Of a DNA stretch of 64,000 nt, positions 16,450 through 24,953 are shown in pieces; position 1 is the stretch's first letter; the number at the start of each line of letters is the position of its first letter. This DNA is from Chryseobacterium shigense. Its GTDB lineage: Bacteria > Bacteroidota > Bacteroidia > Flavobacteriales > Weeksellaceae. The DNA lies in assembly GCF_900156575.1 (NCBI RefSeq), contig NZ_FTNY01000007.1, forward strand, positions 169,394 through 233,393, written 5' to 3'. Both the position numbers and the translations under genes were made by a program. The notes under the pieces were generated by a model. The model did not search any database. It had not been told where the DNA came from and was given only the letters and a program-made list of their open reading frames with translations.

Positions 16450-17292
16450 ATGCAAATTAAGAGTTTAGAAAAGGTTACAATGGAAGATCTGACGGCTGTT
16501 TTCAATCTGTCATTTTCTGATTATATCGTCCCCTTCCAGTTGACTTTGGAACAATTGAAATCTAAAATAGAAGCAGAAGACATCAGACCCGGTTTATCTC
16601 TTGGTGTTTTTGATTCCGATAGGATAGTGGGATTTATGCTTCATGGATTGAGGATAGATGAATCAGGATCGGCTGTATACAATGCCGGTACCGGAGTAAT
16701 ACCAGAGTACAGAGGAAAAGGGCTGGTGGGGAAAATGTACGAAGAACTGATTCCTCGATTAAAAGCACTTAATGTAAAGAAAATGGTTCTTGAAGTTATC
16801 CGGGAGAACAAGCCCGCCGTCAGGGCCTATGAGAAAATGGGATATGTTGTTTCCCGAAAACTGGACTGTTTCTCAGGTAAATTAAATATTCTAAAAGACA
16901 ATAAAGAGGTGACGATCCAACAGGCTTCCGAATTGAAATGGAATGAATTTGTTCCTTTCTGGGAAATACAACCCAGCTGGCAAAATGCGATTCAATCATT
17001 AGAGAATAGTAAAAGCCTTTGCAGCATTGCCATAGCGTATAAGGATCAGGTAAAGGTGGGATATGTGATATTTAATGCAGTATCAGCAAAGGTCTATCAG
17101 TTTGCCGTCTCTCCCGATTATCGGGGCATGGGAATTGGCAGCAGCTTGTTTTCATACATCCGTGAGATGATGAAAAGCGATGATGTGTATGTCTATAATA
17201 TAGATGACAGCTCAACTGCGAGTGTTTGTTTTTTGAAAAAAATCGGACTTTCCAAAAAGGTGGTACAGTTCGAAATGACCAGAGCTGTTTAG
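16450..17292 (+). CDS. Tandem GNAT N-acetyltransferase
   Basis: A 280-residue protein with two GNAT folds. In the first (about 1-145), the acetyl-CoA loop reads VIPEYRGKGLVGKM, followed by NKPAVRAYEKMGY. In the second (about 150-280), the equivalent loop is VSPDYRGMGIGSSLF. Such double-GNAT proteins acetylate small amines or peptides; the substrate is unknown. It is monocistronic, and no convincing TAnnTTTG box was found upstream. Confidence 0.88.
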   Translation: MQIKSLEKVTMEDLTAVFNLSFSDYIVPFQLTLEQLKSKIEAEDIRPGLSLGVFDSDRIVGFMLHGLRIDESGSAVYNAGTGVIPEYRGKGLVGKMYEELIPRLKALNVKKMVLEVIRENKPAVRAYEKMGYVVSRKLDCFSGKLNILKDNKEVTIQQASELKWNEFVPFWEIQPSWQNAIQSLENSKSLCSIAIAYKDQVKVGYVIFNAVSAKVYQFAVSPDYRGMGIGSSLFSYIREMMKSDDVYVYNIDDSSTASVCFLKKIGLSKKVVQFEMTRAV

Positions 17293-17508
17293 TTATTGAT
17301 CAAGACATTGCGATAATTATAGCAAAAAAAGATTCTTATTCTTGATAAGCTTTACAGTTAAATTTATTTATAAAAAAGACTAATAAGCTCCTTTAGTAGT
17401 AATAATCAGCTGCTTTTTCAGTAAGACGTACTCCATTTTTGTGGTATTGCGTGATTAATCTTTTAGAAAGCAAAGCTTTTAATTGTACTTAATAAAAATA
17501 AAAAGTAG

Positions 17509-17538
17509 TTGGGAATCTGAAAAAAATCTTTATTTTTG
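17509..17538 (+). promoter_or_regulatory. Flavobacterial promoter of the DUF805 gene
   Basis: TTG (17509-17511), a 19-nt spacer, then TATTTTTG (17531-17538): a full match to the Bacteroidota pattern TTG-N17-23-TAnnTTTG. It ends 24 nt before the ATG at 17563. Confidence 0.8.
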
Positions 17539-17562
17539 GCTGCAATAAAAAAAACAAAAACT

Positions 17563-17967
17563 ATGAAATGGTACTTAAAAGCATTGAAACAATATGCTGA
17601 TTTTACAGGGAGAGCGAGAAGAACAGAATACTGGATGTACATACTGTTTAATCTGATTTTCGCAATTATAGCCGCAGTATTAGACAATCTTTTAGGATTG
17701 AAATTTAATCAGGAAATCCCTTATGGATTCATTTACTTGATTTACGGATTGGCTACTTTTATTCCGGGATTAGCTGTGATGGTCAGAAGACTACATGATG
17801 TTGATAAAAGCGGGTGGTGGATGTTTATCTCTCTGATCCCAATTGTTGGAACGATTTGGTTACTTGTACTTCTGGCAACAGACGGAACTCCGGGAGCGAA
17901 TCAGTATGGGGTAAATCCTAAAGAGAATTTCAATGAAATTAATGAAATCGGACAAAAACAGATGTAA
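17563..17967 (+). CDS. DUF805 family integral membrane protein
   Basis: A 134-residue membrane protein. The family signature is seen: F-x-GRARRTEYW near residue 15, three to four hydrophobic segments and the loop RRLHDVDKSGWW. DUF805 proteins are of unknown function. The ATG at 17563 lies just after the promoter at 17509-17538, whereas the longer frame opening at 17536 would begin inside the -7 box. Ends at a strong bidirectional terminator. Confidence 0.9.
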   Translation: MKWYLKALKQYADFTGRARRTEYWMYILFNLIFAIIAAVLDNLLGLKFNQEIPYGFIYLIYGLATFIPGLAVMVRRLHDVDKSGWWMFISLIPIVGTIWLLVLLATDGTPGANQYGVNPKENFNEINEIGQKQM

Positions 17968-18000
17968 ATTTTAAAAGAATTACAACGCTTATTCATATAG

Positions 18001-18028
18001 AAAACGCTCCAAAATCTTGGAGCGTTTT
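18001..18028. terminator. Bidirectional terminator between DUF805 gene and fad operon
   Basis: A 12-bp perfect stem, AAAACGCTCCAA with its complement, and a 4-nt loop, with T-run on either strand. It serves the DUF805 gene (+) and the end of the fad operon (-). Confidence 0.88.
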
Positions 18029-18050
18029 TCTGTTATATTCAAAATAATGT

Positions 18051-19817
18051 TTAGTAATTACCTTTAGCAATATATTGGGCTGCTACTTTTTCAGTAAGGG
18101 CTACTACATTAGGATGGTTGGTGTATTTTGTAAACCTTCTCAGACCTGAAAGCATCATTCTCTGCTCATCACCTTCAGCAAAAGAGATAATTCCTTCTTT
18201 AGCCGCCACGATGATTTTTTCAACAGCTTTATATAGGTTAAGCTGTGCCATTGCTGCTTCTACAGAATCCGCAGAGAAGTGTTTCTCAGCTCTTAGTATA
18301 GCAGATTCAGCCATATAAAGCTGGTTAAGGATCTCAGAAGCATTCAATAATAAGTGCTGCTGCTTTTCGATATCCATCATGAATTTTTGAAGAGCGGCTC
18401 CTGAAACCATAAGGAATACTTTCTTAAGGTTAGCGATAATAGCCTTTTCTTCACTCATGAATGCTGAATAATCAGGGACATCAAATGATGGAATTCCCAT
18501 TAATTCTTTGCTGATCGCCATTGCCGGAGAAAGCAAATCCAATTCTCCTTTCATCGCTCTCTTGATCAACATTCCTACGGCTAATAATCTGTTGATCTCG
18601 TTAGTTCCTTCATAGATTCTTGCAATTCTTGAATCTCTCCAGGCTGCTTCCATAGGCATATCTTCAGAGAAGCCCATTCCGCCGTATACCTGGATTCCTT
18701 CGTCAGCCGTATGTTGGGTTAAATCTGAAACGAAAACCTTCAGAATAGAAGCTTCCACTGCAAATTCTTCAACTCCTTTTAATTCGGCCTGCTGGTGATT
18801 CATTCCACCGGCAACCAATTCGTTGATTTTATCTTCCACATCTTTTGCCGCTCTGTAAGAACCTGCTTCAGCAACGAAAATTCCGGTTGCCATTTCTGCC
18901 AGTTTCTTTCTGATCGCTCCAAAAGTTGAAATAGAAACGCCAAACTGCTTTCTTTCATTAGAATATTGAAGAGAATGGTTTAGGATTCTTCTTTGTCCGT
19001 CAAGGTTAGCAGCTGCCAACTTGATTCTTCCAACATTCAATGCATTCAAAGCGATTTTGAAACCGTTGTTTCTCTCCCCTAAAAGATTTTCAGCAGGAAC
19101 TTTCATATCATTAAAGAAAACCTGTCTTGTAGAAGACGAACGGATTCCTAATTTATGCTCTTCCTCACCGAAAGTAAGGCCTTCAGTTCCTTCTTTTTCT
19201 ACGATGAACCCTGTAATGTTTTTGTCATCATCAATTTTAGCGAACACAATGAAAATTTCTGCAAAACCTGCATTGGAAATCCACATCTTTTGTCCATTGA
19301 TGATATAATGTTTTCCGTCTTCGGAAAGTTTTGCTCTCGTTTTTCCAGAGTTGGCATCAGAACCTGCATCCGGCTCAGTTAAACAATAGGCTCCGAATTT
19401 TGTACCCGTTGCCAAATCCGGAAGGTATTTTTTCTTTTGTTCTTCTGTACCATATAACAGGATAGGAAGGGTTCCGATTCCCGTATGAGCACCATAAGCT
19501 GTTGCCAAAGAACCATTGGCTCCTGAGCAGTAATCACATGCTAACATGGTGTTCACAAAGCCCATTCCAAGACCGCCGTATTCCTCAGGAACAGCAACTC
19601 CTAATAGACCCATTTCACCCAACTGACGCATTTTTTCTTCAGTTAAAGCATAATCTTTTTTCTCAAATCTTTCTTTTTGAGGAATGACCTCTCTGTCGAT
19701 AAATTCTTTGGCAGAGTCACGAAGCATTTTTTGCTCTTCACTCAGTTCTTCAAGAGTGAAAATATCATGTGCAGGAATTTCCTTGATGAGGAATTCTCCT
19801 CCCTTTAATGTAGCCAT
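18051..19817 (-). CDS. Acyl-CoA dehydrogenase
   Basis: A 588-residue acyl-CoA dehydrogenase of the longer (VLCAD/ACAD9-like) type with a C-terminal extension of about 200 residues. Family motifs seen: CLTEPDAGSDANS, the GQKMWISNAGFAE substrate loop, RKQFGVSIS and the QVYGGMGFSEDMPMEAAWRDSRIARIYEGTNEINR region that contacts FAD. It performs the first, FAD-dependent step of fatty acid beta-oxidation. The ATG at 19817 (MATLKGGEF) starts the conserved part; an upstream ATG at 19865 lies in flanking repeat sequence. It is the last gene of the marR-fadB-fadA operon. Confidence 0.95.
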   Translation of the reverse strand: MATLKGGEFLIKEIPAHDIFTLEELSEEQKMLRDSAKEFIDREVIPQKERFEKKDYALTEEKMRQLGEMGLLGVAVPEEYGGLGMGFVNTMLACDYCSGANGSLATAYGAHTGIGTLPILLYGTEEQKKKYLPDLATGTKFGAYCLTEPDAGSDANSGKTRAKLSEDGKHYIINGQKMWISNAGFAEIFIVFAKIDDDKNITGFIVEKEGTEGLTFGEEEHKLGIRSSSTRQVFFNDMKVPAENLLGERNNGFKIALNALNVGRIKLAAANLDGQRRILNHSLQYSNERKQFGVSISTFGAIRKKLAEMATGIFVAEAGSYRAAKDVEDKINELVAGGMNHQQAELKGVEEFAVEASILKVFVSDLTQHTADEGIQVYGGMGFSEDMPMEAAWRDSRIARIYEGTNEINRLLAVGMLIKRAMKGELDLLSPAMAISKELMGIPSFDVPDYSAFMSEEKAIIANLKKVFLMVSGAALQKFMMDIEKQQHLLLNASEILNQLYMAESAILRAEKHFSADSVEAAMAQLNLYKAVEKIIVAAKEGIISFAEGDEQRMMLSGLRRFTKYTNHPNVVALTEKVAAQYIAKGNY

Positions 19818-19842
19818 ATGTTTTTTTGTTTTTTGATAGATT

Positions 19843-20250
19843 AAAGAATAAAGAGAAAAGAGCAAAGACTTACAACATTAAGTTTTTTTGAAAGCCCGAG
19901 ATCATTCTCTGTAATTCTGTGATTTTATTTTCTATAATTTCATTTTTAGATGACTCAAAATAATTTCTGTTATTTGAAATTATTATTTGAGTCTGCAATT
20001 CATAAAGAGAACCAAGACTTATTTCTAAAAAACGATTAAAATCTTTATTAGAACTTCTGCTTGAGCCTTCTGCAATATTTGAAGCAATAGAAACTGCACA
20101 TCTTCTAAGCTGGGATTTCAATCCGAATTCTTCGCTTTTGGGAAAACTGTCAGTAACTGTATAAATTTCATCAGCCAGTTCAATAGATAATTTCCAAATA
20201 TTGAGATTTTTGAAATTATGCTTCATTCTTGTCTTTTCTCTTTATTCTTT
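19843..20250 (-). mobile_element. Inverted-repeat-bracketed four-helix-bundle cassette 1 (putative)
   Basis: AAAGAATAAAGAGAAAAGA at 19843-19861 recurs as its exact reverse complement at 20232-20250 (19 bp). The arms lie immediately outside the four-helix-bundle gene 19870-20226. A further AGAGCAAAGA word also recurs at both ends. In an RNA the arms would pair and place the ORF in a loop, as in 23S rRNA intervening sequences that carry this gene family. Mobility is inferred. Confidence 0.5.
19870..20226 (-). CDS. Four-helix-bundle protein (23S rRNA intervening-sequence/IVP, S23-type)
   Basis: A 118-residue helical protein with the family hallmarks: FKNLNIWKLSIELADEIY, FPKSEEFGLKSQLRRCAVSIASNIAEGSSR and RFLEISLGSLYELQTQI. 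The family was named from ORFs inside 23S rRNA intervening sequences and is related to Avd proteins of diversity-generating retroelements. Its biochemical role is unclear. Here it sits between fadA and the acyl-CoA dehydrogenase gene, in the same direction, bracketed by inverted repeats. It is not related to the function of the operon. Confidence 0.9.
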   Translation of the reverse strand: MKHNFKNLNIWKLSIELADEIYTVTDSFPKSEEFGLKSQLRRCAVSIASNIAEGSSRSSNKDFNRFLEISLGSLYELQTQIIISNNRNYFESSKNEIIENKITELQRMISGFQKNLML

Positions 20251-20269
20251 GCTCTTTTAGTCTATTTAA

Positions 20270-21448
20270 TTAAAGAAGCTCGAAGATACTTGCGGCTCCC
20301 TGTCCCGTACCTACACACATAGATACCATTCCGTACTTATTGCCGCGTCTTCTCATTTCGTCAAGAAGCTGAACGGTCAGTTTTGTTCCGGTACATCCAA
20401 GCGGGTGACCAAGAGCGATCGCTCCTCCGTTGACATTCAGGATATCAGGATTTAATCCTAATTCTTTTTTGATGGCAACAGATTGTGAGGCAAATGCTTC
20501 GTTTAATTCAATTAATTCAATATCTTTTAGGGTTAAGCCTGCTTGTTTAAGGGCTTTAGGAATAGCATAAATAGGACCCATTCCCATAATTCTGGGTTCA
20601 AGACCTGCAGCAGCATAAGCTACCAATCTTGCTTCCGGCTCAAGGCCCAATTCTTTCACCATTTCTTCGCTCATTACCATAACGAAAGCGGCCCCATCAC
20701 TCATTTGAGAAGAGTTTCCGGCGGTTACACTTCCTCCGTTAGCGAATACAGGTCTCAATTTAGCAAGACCTTCCAATGAAGTATCTTTTCGAGGACCTTC
20801 ATCTACAGAGAAGTCAAACTTTTGAGTCTGCATCTTCTGATTTTCGTCCAGGAAATTATATTCTACAGGAATTGAAACGATCTGGCTGGCAAATTTCCCT
20901 TCAGCATTCGCTTTTAAAGCTTTCATGTGAGATTCATACGCGAACTGATCTTGTTCTTCTCTTGTAATATTATATTGTTTAGCTACTTCTTCCGCTGTAT
21001 AACCCATTCCCCAATAATAGTTAGGGTTTGTTTTTGCGATATCCGTTTCCGGAACCGGCTTGTAACCTCCCATTGGAATATAAGACATAGATTCTGTACC
21101 TCCTGCGATGATACAATCTGCCATTCCAGCCTGGATTTTTGCTGAAGCAATCGCGATCGCTTCACTTCCTGATGCACAATATCTGTTAACCGTAACTCCG
21201 GGAACTTTGTCTGTATTTAATCCCATTAAAGAGATCAAACGGGCTACGTTTAAGCCTTGTTCAGCTTCCGGCATTGCGTTTCCTACAATAAGGTCATCGA
21301 TTCTGTTTTTGTCTAATTGTGGAAGCTCAGCCATTAATTTTTCAATAACTGTAGCCGCCATTACGTCAGGACGAGTAAAACGAAGGGAGCCTTTTGGCGC
21401 TTTTCCTACGGCAGTTCTGAACCCTTTTACTATATATGCTTGTTTCAT
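20270..21448 (-). CDS. Acetyl-CoA C-acyltransferase (3-ketoacyl-CoA thiolase)
   Basis: A 392-residue thiolase with the full active site: nucleophile Cys91 (NRYCASGSE), His348 (GHPLG) and Cys378 (MCVGTGQG). It performs the last step of beta-oxidation, releasing acetyl-CoA. It lies downstream of the fadB-like gene and upstream of the acyl-CoA dehydrogenase in the same minus-strand operon. The gaps on both sides hold four-helix-bundle genes. The symbol fadA is likely by context, but acetoacetyl-CoA thiolase specificity cannot be excluded. Confidence 0.95.
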   Translation of the reverse strand: MKQAYIVKGFRTAVGKAPKGSLRFTRPDVMAATVIEKLMAELPQLDKNRIDDLIVGNAMPEAEQGLNVARLISLMGLNTDKVPGVTVNRYCASGSEAIAIASAKIQAGMADCIIAGGTESMSYIPMGGYKPVPETDIAKTNPNYYWGMGYTAEEVAKQYNITREEQDQFAYESHMKALKANAEGKFASQIVSIPVEYNFLDENQKMQTQKFDFSVDEGPRKDTSLEGLAKLRPVFANGGSVTAGNSSQMSDGAAFVMVMSEEMVKELGLEPEARLVAYAAAGLEPRIMGMGPIYAIPKALKQAGLTLKDIELIELNEAFASQSVAIKKELGLNPDILNVNGGAIALGHPLGCTGTKLTVQLLDEMRRRGNKYGMVSMCVGTGQGAASIFELL

Positions 21449-21466
21449 TTTATGTAGAATGTATTA

Positions 21467-21884
21467 TGTACAATGTAAAATGTACAGTGTACGTTATTTA
21501 GAATAATTTTGTTTTAATCTAATTATCATATTTTGAATATGTCTGATATCGGTTATGAGTAGTTCAAAATCATTTTTATTAATGAATTCCAAATCATTAG
21601 CAATTATAATTTGGGTTTCAAATTCAAAAGAAGAACCTAATGCAATGTTTAAAAACTGACAGAACTGAGGATTGGTATCTCTTCCGGCACCTTCAGCAAT
21701 ATTAGAAGGAATTGAATAAAAACTTCTTCTTGATTGAGATGTTAATCCAAATAATTCATCCTTCGGGAAGTTTTTAGAAATCATATAATATTGTTTACAT
21801 AATAAAATTGATTTTTTCCAAACCTCCAGTTCTCTAAAATTATACATGTCAATACTTATTACATTATACAACCGACATTGTACA
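21467..21884 (-). mobile_element. Inverted-repeat-bracketed four-helix-bundle cassette 2 (putative)
   Basis: TGTACAATGT (21467-21476) recurs inverted as ACATTGTACA (21875-21884), just outside the four-helix-bundle gene. The left flank is a chain of ATGTA-like words that partly pair with the right flank. The repeat sequence is different from that of cassette 1 although the gene family and position type are the same. Mobility is inferred. Confidence 0.4.
21494..21847 (-). CDS. Four-helix-bundle protein (IVP, S23-type), second copy
   Basis: A 117-residue protein of the same family as the one at 19870, with MYNFRELEVWKKSILL, FPKDELFGLTSQSRRS, SNIAEGAGR and FLNIALGSSFEFETQI. The two copies are clearly diverged and not a recent duplication. 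The ATG at 21847 starts at the family N-terminus; a frame opening at 21871 runs into the flanking repeat. It lies between the fadB-like gene and thiolase, on the operon strand. Confidence 0.88.
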   Translation of the reverse strand: MYNFRELEVWKKSILLCKQYYMISKNFPKDELFGLTSQSRRSFYSIPSNIAEGAGRDTNPQFCQFLNIALGSSFEFETQIIIANDLEFINKNDFELLITDIRHIQNMIIRLKQNYSK

Positions 21885-21886
21885 AA

Positions 21887-24280
21887 TTAATTCCTTAACG
21901 GCTTACCATTCTGCAACATATACTGGATTCTCTCCAAAGTTTTTCTTTCCCCACAAAGTTGTAAGAAGGTTTCTCTTTCAAGATTCAGTAAGTATTGTTC
22001 GGTAACGACTGTTGGTTCGGAAAGATTTCCTCCCACCATTACGTTGGCTAATTTGTCTGCAATTTTCTTATCGTGGGCAGAGATGAAGTTTCCGGTTAAC
22101 ATTTGGTCTGTTCCAACGTAGAACATTCCCAGAGCATCTTTACCAAGAACTTTCACTTTCTGCTCGATTGGTTGAGTATAACCATGTTCGGCTAAACTTA
22201 TTGCCAACATTTTTGCTGTTTTTATTTGCGTTCTTTTATCAACGGCAACGATATCTTTTCCTTTTTCAAGAATTCCCATGTCGTAGGCTTCATAAGCAGA
22301 AGTAGCCACTTTACCCATTGCGATATTCATGAAAGCTTCACGAAGTCTGTTATTTTTAACATCATCACTGTGGAATTCTCTTGAAGTTCTCAAGGTTAAT
22401 TCTTTCGTTCCACCACCACCAGGAATAACTCCAACTCCTGTTTCTACCAATCCGATGTATGTTTCAGCTGCTGCCACCACCCGGTCTGCATGCATTGTCA
22501 TTTCGCAACCACCGCCAAGAGTCATTCCGTGAGGAGCAACCACAACAGGGATAGAAGAGTAACGAACTCTCATCATCGATTTCTGGAAATAGGCAATGGC
22601 CATATTTAAATCATCCCAGTCCTGTTCGATAGCCATCATAAGGATCATCGCAAGATTGGCTCCCACAGAGAAATTCGTTCCCTGGTTTCCAACGACTAAT
22701 CCGTCGTATTCTTTTTCAGCTAAATCAATAGCTCTGTTTAATCCGTCAAGAACTTCGCCTCCAAGAGAGTTCATTTTGGAACGGATCTCGAAGTTGATAA
22801 TTCCATCACCCAGATATTCAATAGCAGACCCTGAATTGCTCCAGAGTGTTTTGTTTTTTCTGATGTTATCTAAAATAATAAAGGCATCCTGACCTGGAAT
22901 TTTGTTATATTCTCCTGAATTTTTATCAACGAAAATATTCTGACCTTCTTCATTTACTTTATAGAATGTTTCTACATTTTTGACCCAGTCTGAAACTTCA
23001 TAACCTGCATCTTTTGCTAATTCAACACCTTTTTGAACGCCTACCGCATCCCAAATTTCAAACGGTCCGTTTTCCCATCCGAAACCGGCTCTCATCGCAT
23101 CGTCTATTTTATAAACTTCGTCAGAGATTTCAGGAACTTTATGAGAAACATAAGCGAATAACGCCCCTAATGATTTTCTGTATAATTCTCCCGCTTTATC
23201 TTTTCCACCAATTAAAACTTTGAATCGGTCAATTGGTTTGTCAATAGTTTTAGTTAATTCTAAGGTAGGGAATGATGATTTTCCCTGAAGTTCGTACTCT
23301 AATGTATCAAGATTTAAAGCATGAATTTCAGATTTTCCTTCTGCATTTTTCACTTTTTTATAAAACCCTTGTTCTGTTTTAGAACCCAGCCATTTATTAT
23401 CCATCATGGTCTGGATATAGGTAGGAAGGGCAAAAACATCGTTGAAGTTATTGGCTTCAGCACCGCTTTGACGAACACCGTTGGCAACCATCACCAAAGT
23501 ATCTAAACCTACCACATCAGCCGTTCTGAAAGTTGCAGATTTTGGACGTCCGATGACAGGACCGGTTAATTTATCAACCTCAGAAACGGTTAATCCTAAT
23601 TTTTGTACGTTGTGAAGAAGATCCATCATGGAGAATACTCCAATTCTGTTGGCAATAAATGCCGGAGTATCTTTAGCTAAAACTGTTGTTTTTCCTAAAA
23701 ATTTAGCTCCATAGCTCATGTAGAAGTCTACCACTTCCGGAAGGGTATCCGGGGTAGGGATGATCTCTAAAAGAGGAAGGTATCTTACCGGGTTGAAGAA
23801 ATGCGTTCCCGCAAAGTATTGTTTGAAATCATCGCTTCTTCCTTCAATTAGAAAATGAATAGGAATTCCTGATGTATTAGAAGAAATTAATGTTCCCGGC
23901 TTTCTGAACTGTTCAATTTTTTCATAAACAGATTTCTTAATGTCAAGTCTTTCAACGACAACCTCAATGATCCAGTCTGTGTTTTTAATCTTCTGAAGAT
24001 CATCATCGAAGTTTCCTACCTTGATTCTATCCGCAAATTTTGGAGAATAGAGCAGGGCAGGACTTGCTTTTTTCAGTTTTTCAAAGTTTTCAGAAGCAAT
24101 TCTGTTTCTTACCACTTTGTCATCTTTGGTCAAACCTTTTTTCTGTTCAGCTTCCGTCAGTTCAAAAGGGACGATATCCAACAGAGAGACTTCCACACCA
24201 ATATTGGCGAAGTGTGCCGCAATACCGCTACCCATAATTCCTGAACCAAGAACCGTTACATGTTTGATTCTTCTTTTCAT
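21887..24280 (-). CDS. 3-hydroxyacyl-CoA dehydrogenase / enoyl-CoA hydratase fusion (FadB-like)
   Basis: A 797-residue bifunctional beta-oxidation enzyme. The N-terminal half is 3-hydroxyacyl-CoA dehydrogenase, with the Rossmann motif GSGIMGSG (residues 12-19), THFFNPVRYLPLLE and NRIG. The C-terminal part (about 490-720) is a crotonase fold with GTNFSVGANLA, GMTLGGGCEM and the Glu-bearing GLVETGVGVIPGGGG. The domain order (dehydrogenase first, hydratase last) is the reverse of E. coli FadB. It converts enoyl-CoA to 3-ketoacyl-CoA for the thiolase downstream. Confidence 0.95.
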   Translation of the reverse strand: MKRRIKHVTVLGSGIMGSGIAAHFANIGVEVSLLDIVPFELTEAEQKKGLTKDDKVVRNRIASENFEKLKKASPALLYSPKFADRIKVGNFDDDLQKIKNTDWIIEVVVERLDIKKSVYEKIEQFRKPGTLISSNTSGIPIHFLIEGRSDDFKQYFAGTHFFNPVRYLPLLEIIPTPDTLPEVVDFYMSYGAKFLGKTTVLAKDTPAFIANRIGVFSMMDLLHNVQKLGLTVSEVDKLTGPVIGRPKSATFRTADVVGLDTLVMVANGVRQSGAEANNFNDVFALPTYIQTMMDNKWLGSKTEQGFYKKVKNAEGKSEIHALNLDTLEYELQGKSSFPTLELTKTIDKPIDRFKVLIGGKDKAGELYRKSLGALFAYVSHKVPEISDEVYKIDDAMRAGFGWENGPFEIWDAVGVQKGVELAKDAGYEVSDWVKNVETFYKVNEEGQNIFVDKNSGEYNKIPGQDAFIILDNIRKNKTLWSNSGSAIEYLGDGIINFEIRSKMNSLGGEVLDGLNRAIDLAEKEYDGLVVGNQGTNFSVGANLAMILMMAIEQDWDDLNMAIAYFQKSMMRVRYSSIPVVVAPHGMTLGGGCEMTMHADRVVAAAETYIGLVETGVGVIPGGGGTKELTLRTSREFHSDDVKNNRLREAFMNIAMGKVATSAYEAYDMGILEKGKDIVAVDKRTQIKTAKMLAISLAEHGYTQPIEQKVKVLGKDALGMFYVGTDQMLTGNFISAHDKKIADKLANVMVGGNLSEPTVVTEQYLLNLERETFLQLCGERKTLERIQYMLQNGKPLRN

Positions 24281-24335
24281 ATGTAAATTTTTATTATTTC
24301 TAAAATCATATGCAACCCTGAGGTTTCATTATCAT

Positions 24336-24791
24336 TTATTTTCTGTTATTAAGTAATTCGTTTGCAATTTTCATGATTTCAGACATGACTTCCTTGAAGG
24401 TTTCAATTTTCTCAGGAGCAATCTTTTCCATCACTTTTTTGTTGAAATTGACAACCACTTCTTTTGACATATTCCTTGAATTCAGACCTTTATCCGTAAG
24501 TTTGATGATCACTTCCCTTTTATCGGCCGTGGTCTTTTCTTTATAGATATATCCGTTGTCTTCCAGAAGTTTGATAATTCTGGTTAAAGAGGTAGGCTCA
24601 ATAGCCATTTTAGGCCCTAAGTTGGTACTTCGTGTACCTTCTTTGGGGTCAATTTTAAGAAGAGTGAGGGCTTGTACAGCTGTAGAATCATGCTCTTGAG
24701 CAAGTTCTGTATACATTTTAGAAACAGCCAACCAGGTCTGTTTTAAAACTAAATCTACGTTTTCTATTTTTTCTCTATTATTGTCCATCAT
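24336..24791 (-). CDS. MarR-family regulator of the beta-oxidation operon
   Basis: A 151-residue winged-helix protein of the MarR family with the DNA-binding segment STNLGPKMAIEPTSLTRIIKLLEDNGYIYKE and the wing TTADKREVIIKLTDKG. It is the first gene of the marR-fadB-thiolase-acyl-CoA dehydrogenase operon, 55 nt before fadB. Two near-identical palindromes and a -7 box lie upstream, so it probably autoregulates and controls the fad genes in response to an acyl-CoA-like ligand (inference). The start at 24791 (or 24788) is chosen because the longer frame from 24815 would begin inside the -7 box. Confidence 0.92.
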   Translation of the reverse strand: MMDNNREKIENVDLVLKQTWLAVSKMYTELAQEHDSTAVQALTLLKIDPKEGTRSTNLGPKMAIEPTSLTRIIKLLEDNGYIYKEKTTADKREVIIKLTDKGLNSRNMSKEVVVNFNKKVMEKIAPEKIETFKEVMSEIMKIANELLNNRK

Positions 24792-24812
24792 TTTTGTACG
24801 AATGGTGTTACC

Positions 24813-24820
24813 CAAATTTA
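24813..24820 (-). promoter_or_regulatory. -7 box of the marR-fad operon
   Basis: Read on the minus strand: TAAATTTG, a perfect TAnnTTTG, directly downstream of the palindrome at 24825-24844. That palindrome would therefore occupy the spacer between -33 and -7. Confidence 0.7.
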
Positions 24821-24824
24821 GTAA

Positions 24825-24844
24825 ATATTATGCATGCATAGTAT
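24825..24844. promoter_or_regulatory. Operator palindrome 1 of the MarR regulator
   Basis: ATATTATGCATGCATAGTAT matches the perfect palindrome at 24908 in 19 of 20 positions. It lies directly upstream of the -7 box, so binding would block transcription of the marR-fad operon. Confidence 0.75.
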
Positions 24845-24907
24845 TTATTAACGTTAAATTTTGTTAATAAGCTGATGGTAAGGAAGTTAAATTGTATGAT
24901 TAGCATA

Positions 24908-24927
24908 ATACTATGCATGCATAGTAT
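24908..24927. promoter_or_regulatory. Operator palindrome 2 of the MarR regulator
   Basis: ATACTATGCATGCATAGTAT is a perfect 20-bp palindrome, 83 bp centre-to-centre from palindrome 1. Two sites at eight helical turns suggest cooperative binding or looping. It also lies just past the 3' end of the ABC ATPase gene. Confidence 0.75.
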
Positions 24928-24953
24928 GTGAAATATTTAACAGAAATGTAGTA

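Noticed and set aside
16450..17292. Two separate acetyltransferase genes
   Set aside because: The frame is continuous and both GNAT loops are intact in one protein; it is a tandem GNAT.
19870..20226. Avd protein of a diversity-generating retroelement
   Set aside because: The fold is related, but there is no reverse transcriptase, template repeat or variable-repeat target in the window.
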